Positions 28,227 to 37,360 of a stretch of DNA of 64,000 nt are shown in pieces; position 1 is the stretch's first letter; each line of letters begins with the position of its first letter. The stretch is taken from contig NZ_JACRSN010000007.1 in NCBI RefSeq assembly GCF_014384705.1, positions 62,001 to 126,000 of the forward strand. Direction: 5' to 3'. This DNA is from Yeguia hominis. Lineage in GTDB: Bacteria > Bacillota > Clostridia > Oscillospirales > Acutalibacteraceae. Below the pieces are notes generated by a model. That model was given only the letters and a program-made list of their open reading frames with translations. It had not been told where the DNA came from and ran no database searches. The translations under genes were made by a program, and so were the position numbers.

Positions 28227-28778
28227 ATGTTTCATATTTTAGAAATGTTATGGCACGAAAATAAGAGAGTTTGTCTGTATACGAATCATGAAGAAACATC
28301 TAATTTTATATACGGTTATATTTTATCTATAAATGAGGAAACGGTTACGCTGTATCTTATTACATCAGACGGCAAGTATGATGGAGTTTTGGTCAAGCAA
28401 TTATCGGAGATTTTCCGGATAGAAATCGACACGCAATATGTTGAAAAAATGAAAAAACTGGAATCTCTCTCTGAATTGCCGGAGTTTCCAGATTCACTCG
28501 ATTCCGAGCGTCCCATAGAATCCCTACTATTGATTGCACAGTCATCCCAAAAGATGGTGGAGCTTGTGGGATATGGCGGAGACGCGATCACGGGTTTTAT
28601 CGAGAACATGGAGGACAATGTTTGTAGAGTCCGTCAAGTAGATGTGTATGGATATGAAGATGGAATTACGTTTATCAAAACAAGTGACATTACGCAAGTG
28701 TGTTTAGATTCCGAAGACGAAAGAAGAATATGGAATCTTTGGAATCTGAATCAAAAAAACGATCAACAGAATAAGTAG
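28227..28778 (+). CDS. Putative immunity protein 2, two tandem small-barrel-like repeats
   Basis: 183 residues, with GAAAGGAGA before the ATG. It is made of two similar halves. Each has a strand-rich block ending in a Tyr/Gly-Asp-Gly turn and a hydrophobic Ile-rich strand (GYILSINEETVTLY / KYDGVLVKQLSEIF and GFIENMEDNVCRV / YEDGITFIKTSDIT), then an acidic helix. No membrane segments. It follows the cassette 2 tip by 27 nt, so it is the likely antitoxin. Confidence 0.68.
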   Translation: MFHILEMLWHENKRVCLYTNHEETSNFIYGYILSINEETVTLYLITSDGKYDGVLVKQLSEIFRIEIDTQYVEKMKKLESLSELPEFPDSLDSERPIESLLLIAQSSQKMVELVGYGGDAITGFIENMEDNVCRVRQVDVYGYEDGITFIKTSDITQVCLDSEDERRIWNLWNLNQKNDQQNK

Positions 28779-28794
28779 AGGAAAGTCTGACGTG

Positions 28795-28835
28795 TTCGAT
28801 GCCGGGGCGGAAACTCGTTCCGCTCTGGCATCGAA
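28795..28835. repeat. Junction hairpin, covarying family (copy 1)
   Basis: TTCGATGCCGGGGCGGAA (28795-28812) pairs over 18 bp, with two G-U wobbles, with 28818-28835; loop ACTCG. GAGGAAAGTCTGACGTG lies just upstream. Rhs core homology starts directly at the right arm (ACGACCGGG). Confidence 0.88.
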
Positions 28836-28886
28836 ACGACCGGGATTGTCAGCGGCCTGACGTATACGGGAATTACAGCGGGAGAT

Positions 28887-30857
28887 TTGCGCGTCGGAAA
28901 TCTGACGTATACGTATGACAACCTCGGGAACATCAAGACGGTAAAAGAGGGAACGGAACTTAAAGAATCCTACACCTATGACAGTCTGAATCAGCTAACC
29001 CGTCACGATTCGGTTACCCAAAACAAAACGATCGTATATACGTACGATGCCGGCGGGAATATTTTAAACCGCAAGGAATATGCCTATACGACAGATGCAG
29101 ATTTGAGTGCTGCAACACCGACCAGTACGGTCTCGTATACTTACGGCGACAGCAGCTGGAAAGACAAACTGACAGAATATAACGGTCAGGCAATTGCCTA
29201 TGACGCCATCGGCAACCCGATTACCTACCGCGGCTGGTCGAACACGTGGCAGGGGCGGCAGCTTTCCAGCACGTCGCAGGGCGGCATGACGCTGTCGTTT
29301 AAGTACAACGTCGACGGCATCCGGACGCAGAAAACAGTCAACGGAACTGCAACAAACTATTTCCTCAACGGAAACAAAATCCTTGCGCAAAAGACCGGCA
29401 GCACGGTGACGTGGTTCTACTATGATCAGAACGGCACCCGTGTTGCGATGGAGCACGGCGGGAAGCTGTACTATTACCTGTATAACTTGCAGGGAGACGT
29501 TATTGCGCTGTGTGATGCGTCAAGTAAGCAAATTGTAGCGAAATACAGCTATGACGCTTGGGGAAAATTACTCACAAAAGAAAACCTCGGAACAGGCACC
29601 ATCGCCGACGCGAACCCCTTCCGCTATCGCGGGTACTACTACGATTCCGAGACCGGGCTGTATTATCTTAATGCGAGGTATTATGATCCGGAAACCGGAA
29701 GGTTTTTGAATGCGGACAATACAATTTCTGGCATAAATGAAACAACCCATGGGCTAAACTTATTTGTTTATTGTTTTAATAATCCTATAAATCTCTCTGA
29801 TGAAGACGGCAATTGGCCAAGCTGGGCAAAGAAATTAGTAGCAGCGGTGGCAATTGTTGCAGTCGTTGCGGTTGCAGCCGTGGTGACGGTCGCGACAGCC
29901 GGTGCAGGGACAGCAATTGCGGCAGCGGCGGTTGGTGCGGCGGTTGGCGCAACGATGGGATTTGCAACGCAAGGAATGATTGGTTTAGGAGTGGGCGCAG
30001 TAAGCCATCGCATAAGGACGGGCGGTTGGAAAGGCGCGTCCAGTGCTGCGGTTGAAACAAGCGCAGATTACGCACTTTCCGGTGCAGTAACTGGCGCAGT
30101 GACTGGAGGAATGGGTGGATATTCGGGATATACGCCGAAAAGCACATCGTCTGTATCATTGGGAGAGTGTTTTATTGCTGGTACAGTAGTGCTTGCCGCG
30201 TCAGGATATGTAGCAATTGAGAAGATTTGCAAAGGTGATGAGGTTTGGTCAGAAAATCCTGAAACTGGAGAAAAAGAGCGAAAAGAAGTCGTACGCACGT
30301 TTGTAAACGAAACTGATGAATTGGTTCATGTGTATGCAAACGGTGAGGAAATAGTCACAACTCCAGAGCATCCGTTCTATGTGCCAAACAAAGGTTGGAC
30401 CAGTGCAATTCAACTCCGAATTGGTGACATGCTTTTACGGCATAACGAGCAATATGTTGTTGTAGAAAAAGTTCAGCATGAGATATTGGAATCACCAGTA
30501 AGGGTTTATAATTTAGAGGTTAAGGATTTTCATACCTACTTTGTTGGAAATACCTCTGTGCTTGTGCACAATATGTGTGGGGGGACTCCACTACCGCAGA
30601 ATGGTCAAACACTTAATTCATTAGATGCTTTAGATTTGGCAGAAGATTTTCTTGGAAGTGGATATTCAGAGATGTCTCCAGGAAGATTTGTATCATCAGA
30701 TGGATTGCGTCAGGTTAGAATGACAGCTTCAGATTTGGCCACAACTGGTAATCATGCAGGAGCACCACATTTGAATTTTGAAATACTTGCACCAAATCCA
30801 TTTAAACCAGGTAAATTTCAAATAACAGGCAACTCACATATTTTTATATTTGATTAA
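28887..30857 (+). CDS. Orphan Rhs cassette 3: core fragment, pretoxin-HINT domain and toxin tip
   Basis: 656 residues from a TTG in the core. After GRFLNADN come an Ala/Gly-rich hydrophobic region (about residues 320-400) and a HINT (intein-like) pretoxin domain. The domain runs from its N-terminal Cys in GECFIAGTVVLAASGYVAIE to VYNLEVKDFHTYFVGNTSVL and VHN. HINT domains release toxin tips by autoproteolysis. The last 90 residues (DALDLAEDFLGSGY, MSPGRFVSSDGLRQVRM, HLNFEILAPNPFKPGKFQI) form a compact tip seen in many polymorphic toxins; I cannot give its class. The immunity-like gene follows closely. Confidence 0.85.
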   Translation: MRVGNLTYTYDNLGNIKTVKEGTELKESYTYDSLNQLTRHDSVTQNKTIVYTYDAGGNILNRKEYAYTTDADLSAATPTSTVSYTYGDSSWKDKLTEYNGQAIAYDAIGNPITYRGWSNTWQGRQLSSTSQGGMTLSFKYNVDGIRTQKTVNGTATNYFLNGNKILAQKTGSTVTWFYYDQNGTRVAMEHGGKLYYYLYNLQGDVIALCDASSKQIVAKYSYDAWGKLLTKENLGTGTIADANPFRYRGYYYDSETGLYYLNARYYDPETGRFLNADNTISGINETTHGLNLFVYCFNNPINLSDEDGNWPSWAKKLVAAVAIVAVVAVAAVVTVATAGAGTAIAAAAVGAAVGATMGFATQGMIGLGVGAVSHRIRTGGWKGASSAAVETSADYALSGAVTGAVTGGMGGYSGYTPKSTSSVSLGECFIAGTVVLAASGYVAIEKICKGDEVWSENPETGEKERKEVVRTFVNETDELVHVYANGEEIVTTPEHPFYVPNKGWTSAIQLRIGDMLLRHNEQYVVVEKVQHEILESPVRVYNLEVKDFHTYFVGNTSVLVHNMCGGTPLPQNGQTLNSLDALDLAEDFLGSGYSEMSPGRFVSSDGLRQVRMTASDLATTGNHAGAPHLNFEILAPNPFKPGKFQITGNSHIFIFD

Positions 30858-30872
30858 ATGAGGTGATTGGAA

Positions 30873-31127
30873 ATGAACCTATATGTGCCAATGTACAGCG
30901 AAAAGGGATTTTCATTTGTTTGGGAAGAAGGTTTTGCTATAAAATGTTCAACTGATGGCTCTATTGTACAAATTGAAGCAAATAAAGAAGGTTTGATTTC
31001 ACTAGCACGACATATGTTGGAGCTATCACAAGAAAATGTACCAGAGTTTGAGCATATTCATCTTGATGAATATAATTCTTTGGAGAACAATTCTGTAGAA
31101 CTCATAATTGTAAAAAAGGAGTTATAG
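30873..31127 (+). CDS. Imm32-like immunity protein
   Basis: 84 residues from ATG 30873 (AGGTGATTG upstream). The pattern GLISLARHMLELSQENVP followed by HIHLDEYNSLENNSVELII matches what I know of the Imm32 family (moderate confidence). It is acidic and cytoplasmic. It lies 15 nt after the cassette 3 tip stop and should neutralise that tip. Confidence 0.75.
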   Translation: MNLYVPMYSEKGFSFVWEEGFAIKCSTDGSIVQIEANKEGLISLARHMLELSQENVPEFEHIHLDEYNSLENNSVELIIVKKEL

Positions 31128-31239
31128 ATACTTGTGCAGTGTGTATTCTGATGCGTTTTTTGACTCTTTTGAAAAAGGTGATCTATATTTCAATGTGGTT
31201 TATAAAATTATCAGGGTGAGTTCTTGTTAGGTTAAGGAT

Positions 31240-31269
31240 ATAGCCGGGGTGGTTTATCACCCCGGCTAT
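31240..31269. repeat. Perfect hairpin at cassette boundary
   Basis: ATAGCCGGGGTG (31240-31251) and CACCCCGGCTAT (31258-31269), 12 bp, loop GTTTAT, no T-run after it. Core homology begins about 15 nt downstream. Confidence 0.85.
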
Positions 31270-32626
31270 GAATTTAACTGAGGACACCTATACCTATGGC
31301 CAGCGCGGGCTGCTGGGAAGCATCGAAAGTCCGACAACAACGTATCAGTTCGGGTACGACGCATTCTGGAACCCGACAAGCGTAAAGGTGGGGACGCAGG
31401 CGCTGGTGACGAACGCTTACGAAGCAAACAACGGGAATCTGACGTCTTCCACCTATGGCAACGGCTTTGTGGTAGGCTATGGGTATGATACGCTTGACAG
31501 GGTAACATCAAAAACATACAATGGAGTCAGAAAGTTCTCGTGGAGCTACAACCGCGACGGGCAGATCGGGCGGCACCGGGACTATGTGAACGGGAATAAA
31601 ATCCTTGCGCAGAAAACCGGAAATACCGTCACCTGGTTCTATTACGACCAGGAAGGTACCCGCGTTGCGATGGAGCACGGCGGAAAGCTGTATTACTATC
31701 TCTACAATCTGCAAGGTGATGTCATTGCATTGTGTGATGCTTCCTCGAAACAGATCGTAGCAAAGTATTCTTACGATGCGTGGAGAAAACTACTCACAAA
31801 GGAAAACCTCGGCACAGGCACCATCGCTGATGTGAACCCCTTCCGCTATCGTGGCTACTACTACGATTCCGAAACCTCTCTGTATTATCTCAACGCGAGA
31901 TATTATGATCCGGAAACCGGGAGATTTCTGAATGCAGATGCCATTATTGGTGGAAATGTTGGCGCTGCGGGTTACAATCTTTTTGCGTATGCAGGAAACA
32001 ATCCGATTAGCATGCGGGATTCTGATGGAACGATTGCTGGTGTTGACGATGCAATTATTGTTACAGCAGTTATTCTATTCATGGTTTGCGTTTGGATTTC
32101 TACAGGCAGCGTAGCAACGACGCTGCCTGTGATACAAGAGTCATGGAATAATTTCTGTAATACGGTAATTGACGGCATAAGCGATGGGCTGGAGACTATA
32201 TTTGGTCAAACGAGCGACGCTGCATCTAGCACGGATGCAGTTACAGTTGCACCGCCCCAATCAACACCGCAGGAAAAACCGAAAGAACAGGCGAAGCCGC
32301 GAAAAGCTGATCCAAATCAAATTCATCTCCATCATATGGTTGCGAAAAAGTCACCATATGCTAATTATGCTCAAAGCCGACTTAAGCTGGCACATATATC
32401 GGTGCATAATCCAATGAATTTAATATATTTACCCGCTTGGTATCATTGGTATCTTCACAACTATTTGTACTATCAATATGTGGATTCTGTGCTTGAAAAA
32501 TATACCGGGTATTGGGATCGTGCTCAAGTGCCGCTATATCAAAAACAACATGACGTAAGTTTAGCATTGCTCGAGATTCGTTTAAAAATCACTTCAAATC
32601 TTTTGTTTGGAATTTATTATTATTAG
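31268..32626 (+). CDS. Orphan Rhs cassette 4: internally deleted core with AHH-type nuclease tip
   Basis: 452 residues. The core is joined out of register: residues ending RHRDYVNG run straight into NKILAQKTG. In other copies these are about 300 residues apart, so an in-frame deletion occurred at an Asn-Gly (AACGG) match. After GRFLNADAI come a membrane-like segment and a Pro/Gln linker. The tip then has HLHHMVAKKS, NPMNLIYLPAWYHWYLHN and YYQYV. This is the AHH pattern of HNH/endonuclease VII toxins (paired His and Asn/His metal and catalytic residues). The pretoxin is identical to that at 45262-46737. Confidence 0.82.
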   Translation: MNLTEDTYTYGQRGLLGSIESPTTTYQFGYDAFWNPTSVKVGTQALVTNAYEANNGNLTSSTYGNGFVVGYGYDTLDRVTSKTYNGVRKFSWSYNRDGQIGRHRDYVNGNKILAQKTGNTVTWFYYDQEGTRVAMEHGGKLYYYLYNLQGDVIALCDASSKQIVAKYSYDAWRKLLTKENLGTGTIADVNPFRYRGYYYDSETSLYYLNARYYDPETGRFLNADAIIGGNVGAAGYNLFAYAGNNPISMRDSDGTIAGVDDAIIVTAVILFMVCVWISTGSVATTLPVIQESWNNFCNTVIDGISDGLETIFGQTSDAASSTDAVTVAPPQSTPQEKPKEQAKPRKADPNQIHLHHMVAKKSPYANYAQSRLKLAHISVHNPMNLIYLPAWYHWYLHNYLYYQYVDSVLEKYTGYWDRAQVPLYQKQHDVSLALLEIRLKITSNLLFGIYYY

Positions 32627-32636
32627 GAGGAAACAG

Positions 32637-33536
32637 ATGTTGTTTTATCATAAAAAGTCGTCGTTTTTTATGAACGCAAACGCAAAGTATATTCTGACCA
32701 CTTCCCAAAATATTCTGTATCTCTATTCGCGTGAAACGGGTCAATTGATTCAAAAATTAGGGAAAGGGCAATTTGATACGCCGAATTATGCGGGCTTTCT
32801 GGATGAAGAGCATCTGCTGATCCGAACGCTCTTTGCAAATTATTATCTCTATAGCATTCCGGAAAACCGGTTGCAACGATTGTTTCGGTTTCGAAAAATG
32901 GGTGCAGAGGGTTCGGAACCTGTAATTTGTTCAAAAGACCGCTTTATAGAGTATTGTTACTGTTTTCCGGATGGGATCATCACGGATAAGCAGGAGCTGT
33001 TTTTGGCGGACATCCATTCGGAACCCACTTTGCAGTCTCTGGACATACAAGACCCGATGTTGGAAGACGGAGTTGTAAGAAAACTTTCAAGAGAGGGAAA
33101 TGAATTGTGGGTAATGGAACAATATGCGGTGTATTGTTATTCTCTGGAAACCGGAGAATTTTTACGGAGAGTGCCGAGCAAAATGGAAGCGTCCCTTTTT
33201 AATTGCTATCTCGATGGAGACGAAATAATGGGTGCTTTTATTGATGAATATGAACATCCATATATTCAAAGTATAAACGGAGAAAGAAAGATTCTATGCC
33301 AAAAAAGAACATCCGAGACAGATAAAGGAGTGTTTCTTGACATTCGTTTTTCTAAGAATCGGAAATATTTCGTGGCAGTTTGTCGCGAATTGGTAACGGT
33401 TTATTCATTAGAGACGGGTGAGAGAATTTATGAATTTACAGCGCGATACAATCATTTTGCTGATTTTTGCGATGATGATACGTCTCTATTGCTGGGAACT
33501 TGGGAAGATGGACGGATGGTATCTTTTTTGAAGTGA
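32637..33536 (+). CDS. Putative beta-propeller immunity protein for AHH tip
   Basis: 299 residues from ATG 32637 behind AGGAGG. Repeated strand motifs of the form tyr-Ser-x-Glu-Thr-Gly (LYLYSRETGQLIQ, VYCYSLETGEFLRR, VTVYSLETGERIYEF) suggest a WD40/propeller-like fold. No signal or membrane helix. A distant relative (46748-47662) follows the other AHH tip, so propeller-type antitoxins go with AHH nucleases here. Role inferred from context. Confidence 0.72.
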   Translation: MLFYHKKSSFFMNANAKYILTTSQNILYLYSRETGQLIQKLGKGQFDTPNYAGFLDEEHLLIRTLFANYYLYSIPENRLQRLFRFRKMGAEGSEPVICSKDRFIEYCYCFPDGIITDKQELFLADIHSEPTLQSLDIQDPMLEDGVVRKLSREGNELWVMEQYAVYCYSLETGEFLRRVPSKMEASLFNCYLDGDEIMGAFIDEYEHPYIQSINGERKILCQKRTSETDKGVFLDIRFSKNRKYFVAVCRELVTVYSLETGERIYEFTARYNHFADFCDDDTSLLLGTWEDGRMVSFLK

Positions 33537-33581
33537 AAATAGGAATTGGAATGAAGGCATGTAAGAGGAAAGTCTAACGTG

Positions 33582-33622
33582 TTCGGTGCTAGGGCGGGAA
33601 CTGGTTCCGCTCTGGCACCGAA
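33582..33622. repeat. Junction hairpin, covarying family (copy 2)
   Basis: 33582-33600 pairs with TTCCGCTCTGGCACCGAA (33605-33622). This copy has the G-C version of the variable pair (TTCGGT / ACCGAA). TAAGAGGAAAGTCTAACGTG lies upstream, core homology directly downstream. Confidence 0.86.
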
Positions 33623-33673
33623 ACGACCGGGATTGTCAGCGGCCTGACGTATACGGGAATCACAGCGGGCGAT

Positions 33674-35077
33674 TTGCGCGTCGGAAATCTGACGTATACG
33701 TACGATAACCTCGGGAACATCAAGACGGTAAAAGAGGGAACGGAACTTAAAGAGTCCTACACCTATGATAGTCTGAACCAGCTTGTCCGTCACGATTCCG
33801 TTACCCAAAACAAAACGATCGTATATACGTATGATGCCGGCGGGAATATTTTAAACCGCAAGGAATATGCTTATATGACAGAAGCTGACCTGAGTGCTGC
33901 AACACCGACCAGCACGGTTGTGTACACGTACGGGGACAGCACCTGGAAAGACAAACTGACGGCCTACGACGGGCAATCCATCGCCTATGACGCGATCGGC
34001 AACCCGATCACCTACCGCGGGTGGTCGAACACGTGGCAGGGGCGGCAGCTTTCCAGTACGTCGCAGGGCGGCATGACGCTTTCCTTCAAGTACAATGTGG
34101 ACGGCATCCGGACGCAGAAAACAGTCAACGGTACAGCGACGGATTTCTTCCTGAACGGCACGAAGATTTTAGCCCAGAAAACCGGAAATACCGTCACCTG
34201 GTTCTACTACGATCAGGAAGGCACCCGCGTCGCAATGGAACACGGCGGGAAGTTGTATTACTATCTCTACAATCTGCAAGGTGATGTCATCGCACTGTGT
34301 GATGCGTCTACCAAACAGATCGTAGCGAAATACAGCTATGACGCTTGGGGAAAGCTGTTGACCAAAGAGGGAACCCTTGCCGACGCGAACCCCTTCCGCT
34401 ATCGTGGCTACTACTACGATTCCGAGACCGGGATGTATTATCTCAATTCCCGGTATTATGATCCGGAAGTGGGAAGATTTCTGAATTTGGATGCAATTAT
34501 GGTGCCGGGCGATATTCCGACCGGAGGAAATCTGTTCTCCTATTGCAGAAACAATCCAATTATCCATGCAGATCATACAGGCTATTATGTATGTTCGCTG
34601 TGTCGTATTTATACTCCGCCGAGTGAAACGCATATTTGTCCTGCAAATTATCCAATACCTGATCTGGCTCCTCCTCCTCGTCCTTATAGAGAAGATGATA
34701 CGCCATATAAGGAGCATATAAATTATGACTATATAGATTCTAATGAGGATGTCTTTTCTTATTATGCGTCAATATCAGCACCCAATTACGCAGCTCAAAA
34801 CAAGGTTTTAGACGAATTATCCATGTTTTATGGAAGTGGTAGTACTGCATTTGATATGAAAGCTTTGGCTGAGGCAGTAATTCCAAATGGTATTGCAACA
34901 GATGACGAAGGAAGAACACTATACATTGAAAAAGGATATACAGTTGTAACTGTTACGCGTATTTACTTGGAAGTTGGGCCATGCGGATATTCAGAATGCG
35001 ATGCCCAGTACGTACTATATGACCAAAATGGCAATTTGGCCTTTAATAAAACAGTTGGAATATCCTATTTCAATTAA
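33674..35077 (+). CDS. Orphan Rhs cassette 5: core fragment with unrecognised tip
   Basis: 467 residues from a TTG in the core. After GRFLNLDAI the tip has a variant of the cysteine-rich pretoxin (YYVCSLCRIYTPPSETHIC) and a Pro-rich linker. A final domain of about 130 residues follows (YKEHINYDYIDSNEDVFSYY, GYTVVTVTRIYLEVGPCGYS, ending NKTVGISYFN). I do not recognise the family. The core part is almost identical to cassette 1 over long stretches, pointing to recent exchange. Confidence 0.75.
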   Translation: MRVGNLTYTYDNLGNIKTVKEGTELKESYTYDSLNQLVRHDSVTQNKTIVYTYDAGGNILNRKEYAYMTEADLSAATPTSTVVYTYGDSTWKDKLTAYDGQSIAYDAIGNPITYRGWSNTWQGRQLSSTSQGGMTLSFKYNVDGIRTQKTVNGTATDFFLNGTKILAQKTGNTVTWFYYDQEGTRVAMEHGGKLYYYLYNLQGDVIALCDASTKQIVAKYSYDAWGKLLTKEGTLADANPFRYRGYYYDSETGMYYLNSRYYDPEVGRFLNLDAIMVPGDIPTGGNLFSYCRNNPIIHADHTGYYVCSLCRIYTPPSETHICPANYPIPDLAPPPRPYREDDTPYKEHINYDYIDSNEDVFSYYASISAPNYAAQNKVLDELSMFYGSGSTAFDMKALAEAVIPNGIATDDEGRTLYIEKGYTVVTVTRIYLEVGPCGYSECDAQYVLYDQNGNLAFNKTVGISYFN

Positions 35078-35094
35078 GAAAGCAGGGAAATAAA

Positions 35095-35352
35095 TTGTAT
35101 AGTTCTCTTTTTGCAATTTTTTTGGTAATGGCGTGTGCGATTGATATCATAGTGAAAAAAAGAAGAGACTATGTAATCTGCGCGGCGATTTTGGCGCATG
35201 CAGCGCTGTGTATCGCGAGTTGGGTATTCAAGCTGATGAATCCACTAAAGAATGATTTTTTTCTTTTTGATTACCTGAATGAACCAGTTTTTCTGATGCC
35301 GTTTGTTGTCCTAATCTATATTTTTGAAAGGAAAAAGAGAAATGCTTCGTGA
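35095..35352 (+). CDS. Small membrane protein, first of an overlapping immunity-like pair
   Basis: 85 residues, probable TTG start at 35095 with AGCAGGG upstream. Three hydrophobic segments (LFAIFLVMACAIDII, VICAAILAHAALCIASWVF, PVFLMPFVVLIYIF). It begins 17 nt after the cassette 5 stop and overlaps the next gene by 11 nt. Two small membrane partners suggest the cassette 5 toxin acts at the membrane. Unknown family. Confidence 0.6.
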   Translation: MYSSLFAIFLVMACAIDIIVKKRRDYVICAAILAHAALCIASWVFKLMNPLKNDFFLFDYLNEPVFLMPFVVLIYIFERKKRNAS

Positions 35353-35665
35353 ACAGGTGTGGATGATTCTATCACTGGCGGTACATATTTTACTTTTGAT
35401 CCTGTTTTTTGTAAGATACCGGGAAAAGAGCGCCTTTTTCGGCTTGGCGATCGGAATGATCGTTGTATGCTTGCTTGCAGATCTTCTTGGAATCAGCATG
35501 CAGATGGACTGGGATTGGCTGCGTTCTATCGACCGTGGCAAAATGTTAAACGGCATCAGAGTTCTTTCTTCTTTGAGTTGGTTTCTCTATGTTTATATGC
35601 TGTGTTGTTTCGAAGACATGGATAAATTAGTGGGAAAGAAGAAAAAACCAGAAAATTTGCAATAA
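35342..35665 (+). CDS. Small membrane protein, second of an overlapping immunity-like pair
   Basis: 107 residues from ATG 35342 behind GAAAGGAAA. Three or four membrane segments (MILSLAVHILLLILFFV, AFFGLAIGMIVVCLLADLLG, LSWFLYVYMLCCF) and a Lys-rich C-terminus. It overlaps the preceding gene's end, so the two are coupled. Unknown family; immunity role inferred from position. Confidence 0.6.
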   Translation: MLREQVWMILSLAVHILLLILFFVRYREKSAFFGLAIGMIVVCLLADLLGISMQMDWDWLRSIDRGKMLNGIRVLSSLSWFLYVYMLCCFEDMDKLVGKKKKPENLQ

Positions 35666-35680
35666 ACGACAAGTTGTTTG

Positions 35681-35717
35681 CTGGGTGGTTCTTTTTTTAC
35701 GAGAGAGAACCACCTAG
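35681..35717. repeat. Hairpin at cassette boundary
   Basis: CTGGGTGGTTCT (35681-35692) pairs with AGAACCACCTAG (35706-35717), 12 bp with one wobble. Core homology starts about 18 nt later. Confidence 0.8.
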
Positions 35718-35734
35718 CTTCCATTAAACTGAAG

Positions 35735-37346
35735 ACGGTGGCGCTGCCGGGCGAGCGTGTGGTGACGAACACGTACGATGCTTTGGGACGTCTGACGAAA
35801 AAGGACGCGTCGGGCATCAAGACGAACTACGCCTACCTTGATGTCAACGACACGAAAACGACCGGGATTGTCAGCGGCCTGACGTATACGGGAATCACAG
35901 CGGGCGACTTGCGTGTCGGGAATCTGACGTATACGTATGACAATCTCGGCAACATCAAGACGGTAAAAGAGGGAACGGAACTTAAAGAGTCGTATGTTTA
36001 CGATTCGCTCAACCAGCTTGTCCGCCACAACTCGGTCACCCAAAACAAAACGATCGTATATACGTATGATGCCGGCGGGAATATTTTAAACCGCAAGGAA
36101 TATGCCTATACGACAGATGCGGATTTGAGTGCGCTGACGCCGGAGACAACCGTGCCGTATACCTACGGCGATACCACTTGAAAGGATAAGCTGACGGCCT
36201 ACGACGGCCAGTCCATTGCCTACGATGCAATCGGCAACCCGATTACCTACCGCGGATGGTCGAACACGTGGCAGGGCCGACAGCTTGCCAGTACGTCGCA
36301 GGGCGGCATGACGCTGTCGTTTAAGTACAACGTCGACGGCATCCGGACGCAGAAAACAGTCAACGGAACCGCAACAAACTATTTCCTCAACGGAAATAAA
36401 ATTCTTGCGCAAAAGACCGGCAGTACGGTAACTTGGTTCTACTATGATCAGAACGGCACCCGCGTCGCCATGGAGCACGGCGGGAAGCTGTACTACTATC
36501 TCTACAATCTGCAAGGAGACGTTATTGCGCTGTGTGATGCTTCAAGTAAGCAAATTGTAGCGAAATACAGCTATGACGCGTGGGGAAAATTACTCACAAA
36601 AGAAAATCTCGGCACAGGCACGATCGCTGATGTGAACCCCTTCCGCTACCGCGGCTACTACTACGATTCCGAAACCGGAATGTATTATCTCAACTCTCGG
36701 TACTACGATCCGGAAGTGGGAAGGTTTTTGAATGCGGATGTGATTATGATTCTCGAAAACAAACCGACAGTGGGGAATTTGTTTGCTTATTGTAAGAATA
36801 CCCCCCATAATTTATGCGGATTATTCAGGCTTTTATCCTTGTTCTAAATGTGGTGTGTATACACCTCCGAGTGAAGTCCATATGAACTGTGGGAAACCAA
36901 AACCGAAACCGAAGCCGAATCCTCAGGAACCTTCAGATGGGTTTACAATTGGTATTGGCTGTGGAGGAAGTGCTGCGGCTGGTGCGAAAGTTGACGGGAA
37001 TGTAGGTTGCGTTGTCGATTCACAAGGGAATTTTGGAGATTTTGCCTCCGGGGGAATAGGCGGAGGTACTCCTAGCGCATCAGTATCTGGATATATCCAA
37101 ATTACAAATGCTCCTTCTGTAGATAAGCTTGCAGGGCAGGCTTATCAAGTTGGTGGTTCCGCATGGATTATTGGTTTGGAAATTTTAGTCATTCCAGATA
37201 AAGATACTGGAGAAGTATATTATGGTGTTAACTTGGGAGTTAGTTTTGGTCCATTGCCAGAGGTTCATGGCGAGACATCATTTACAGCTATGTCAAATGT
37301 TATCAACATACCCGATTGTATCGACCAGATTTTGGAAAATTATTAG
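35735..37346 (+). pseudogene. Orphan Rhs cassette 6, broken by a nonsense codon and a frameshift
   Basis: Core homology runs from about 35735. At 36179-36181 a TGA replaces the Trp codon found in all other copies (YGDTTW). A second lesion is a run of six C at 36801-36806, which shifts the frame in YCKNTP. Reading on in the corrected frame gives IIYADYSGFYPCSKCGVYTP, a Pro/Lys linker and a tip. The tip belongs to the same unnamed family as the main Rhs gene (TNAPSVDKLAGQAYQVGGSA, VIPDKDTGEVYYGV). Either lesion alone would prevent tip production from this copy, but both could be bypassed by recombination downstream. Confidence 0.82.
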
Positions 37347-37360
37347 AAGGAATGATAAAT

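Noticed and set aside
28795..28835. Junction hairpins as ordinary rho-independent terminators
   Set aside because: None of the seven family members has a T-run after the stem on either strand, although a weak role in termination cannot be excluded.
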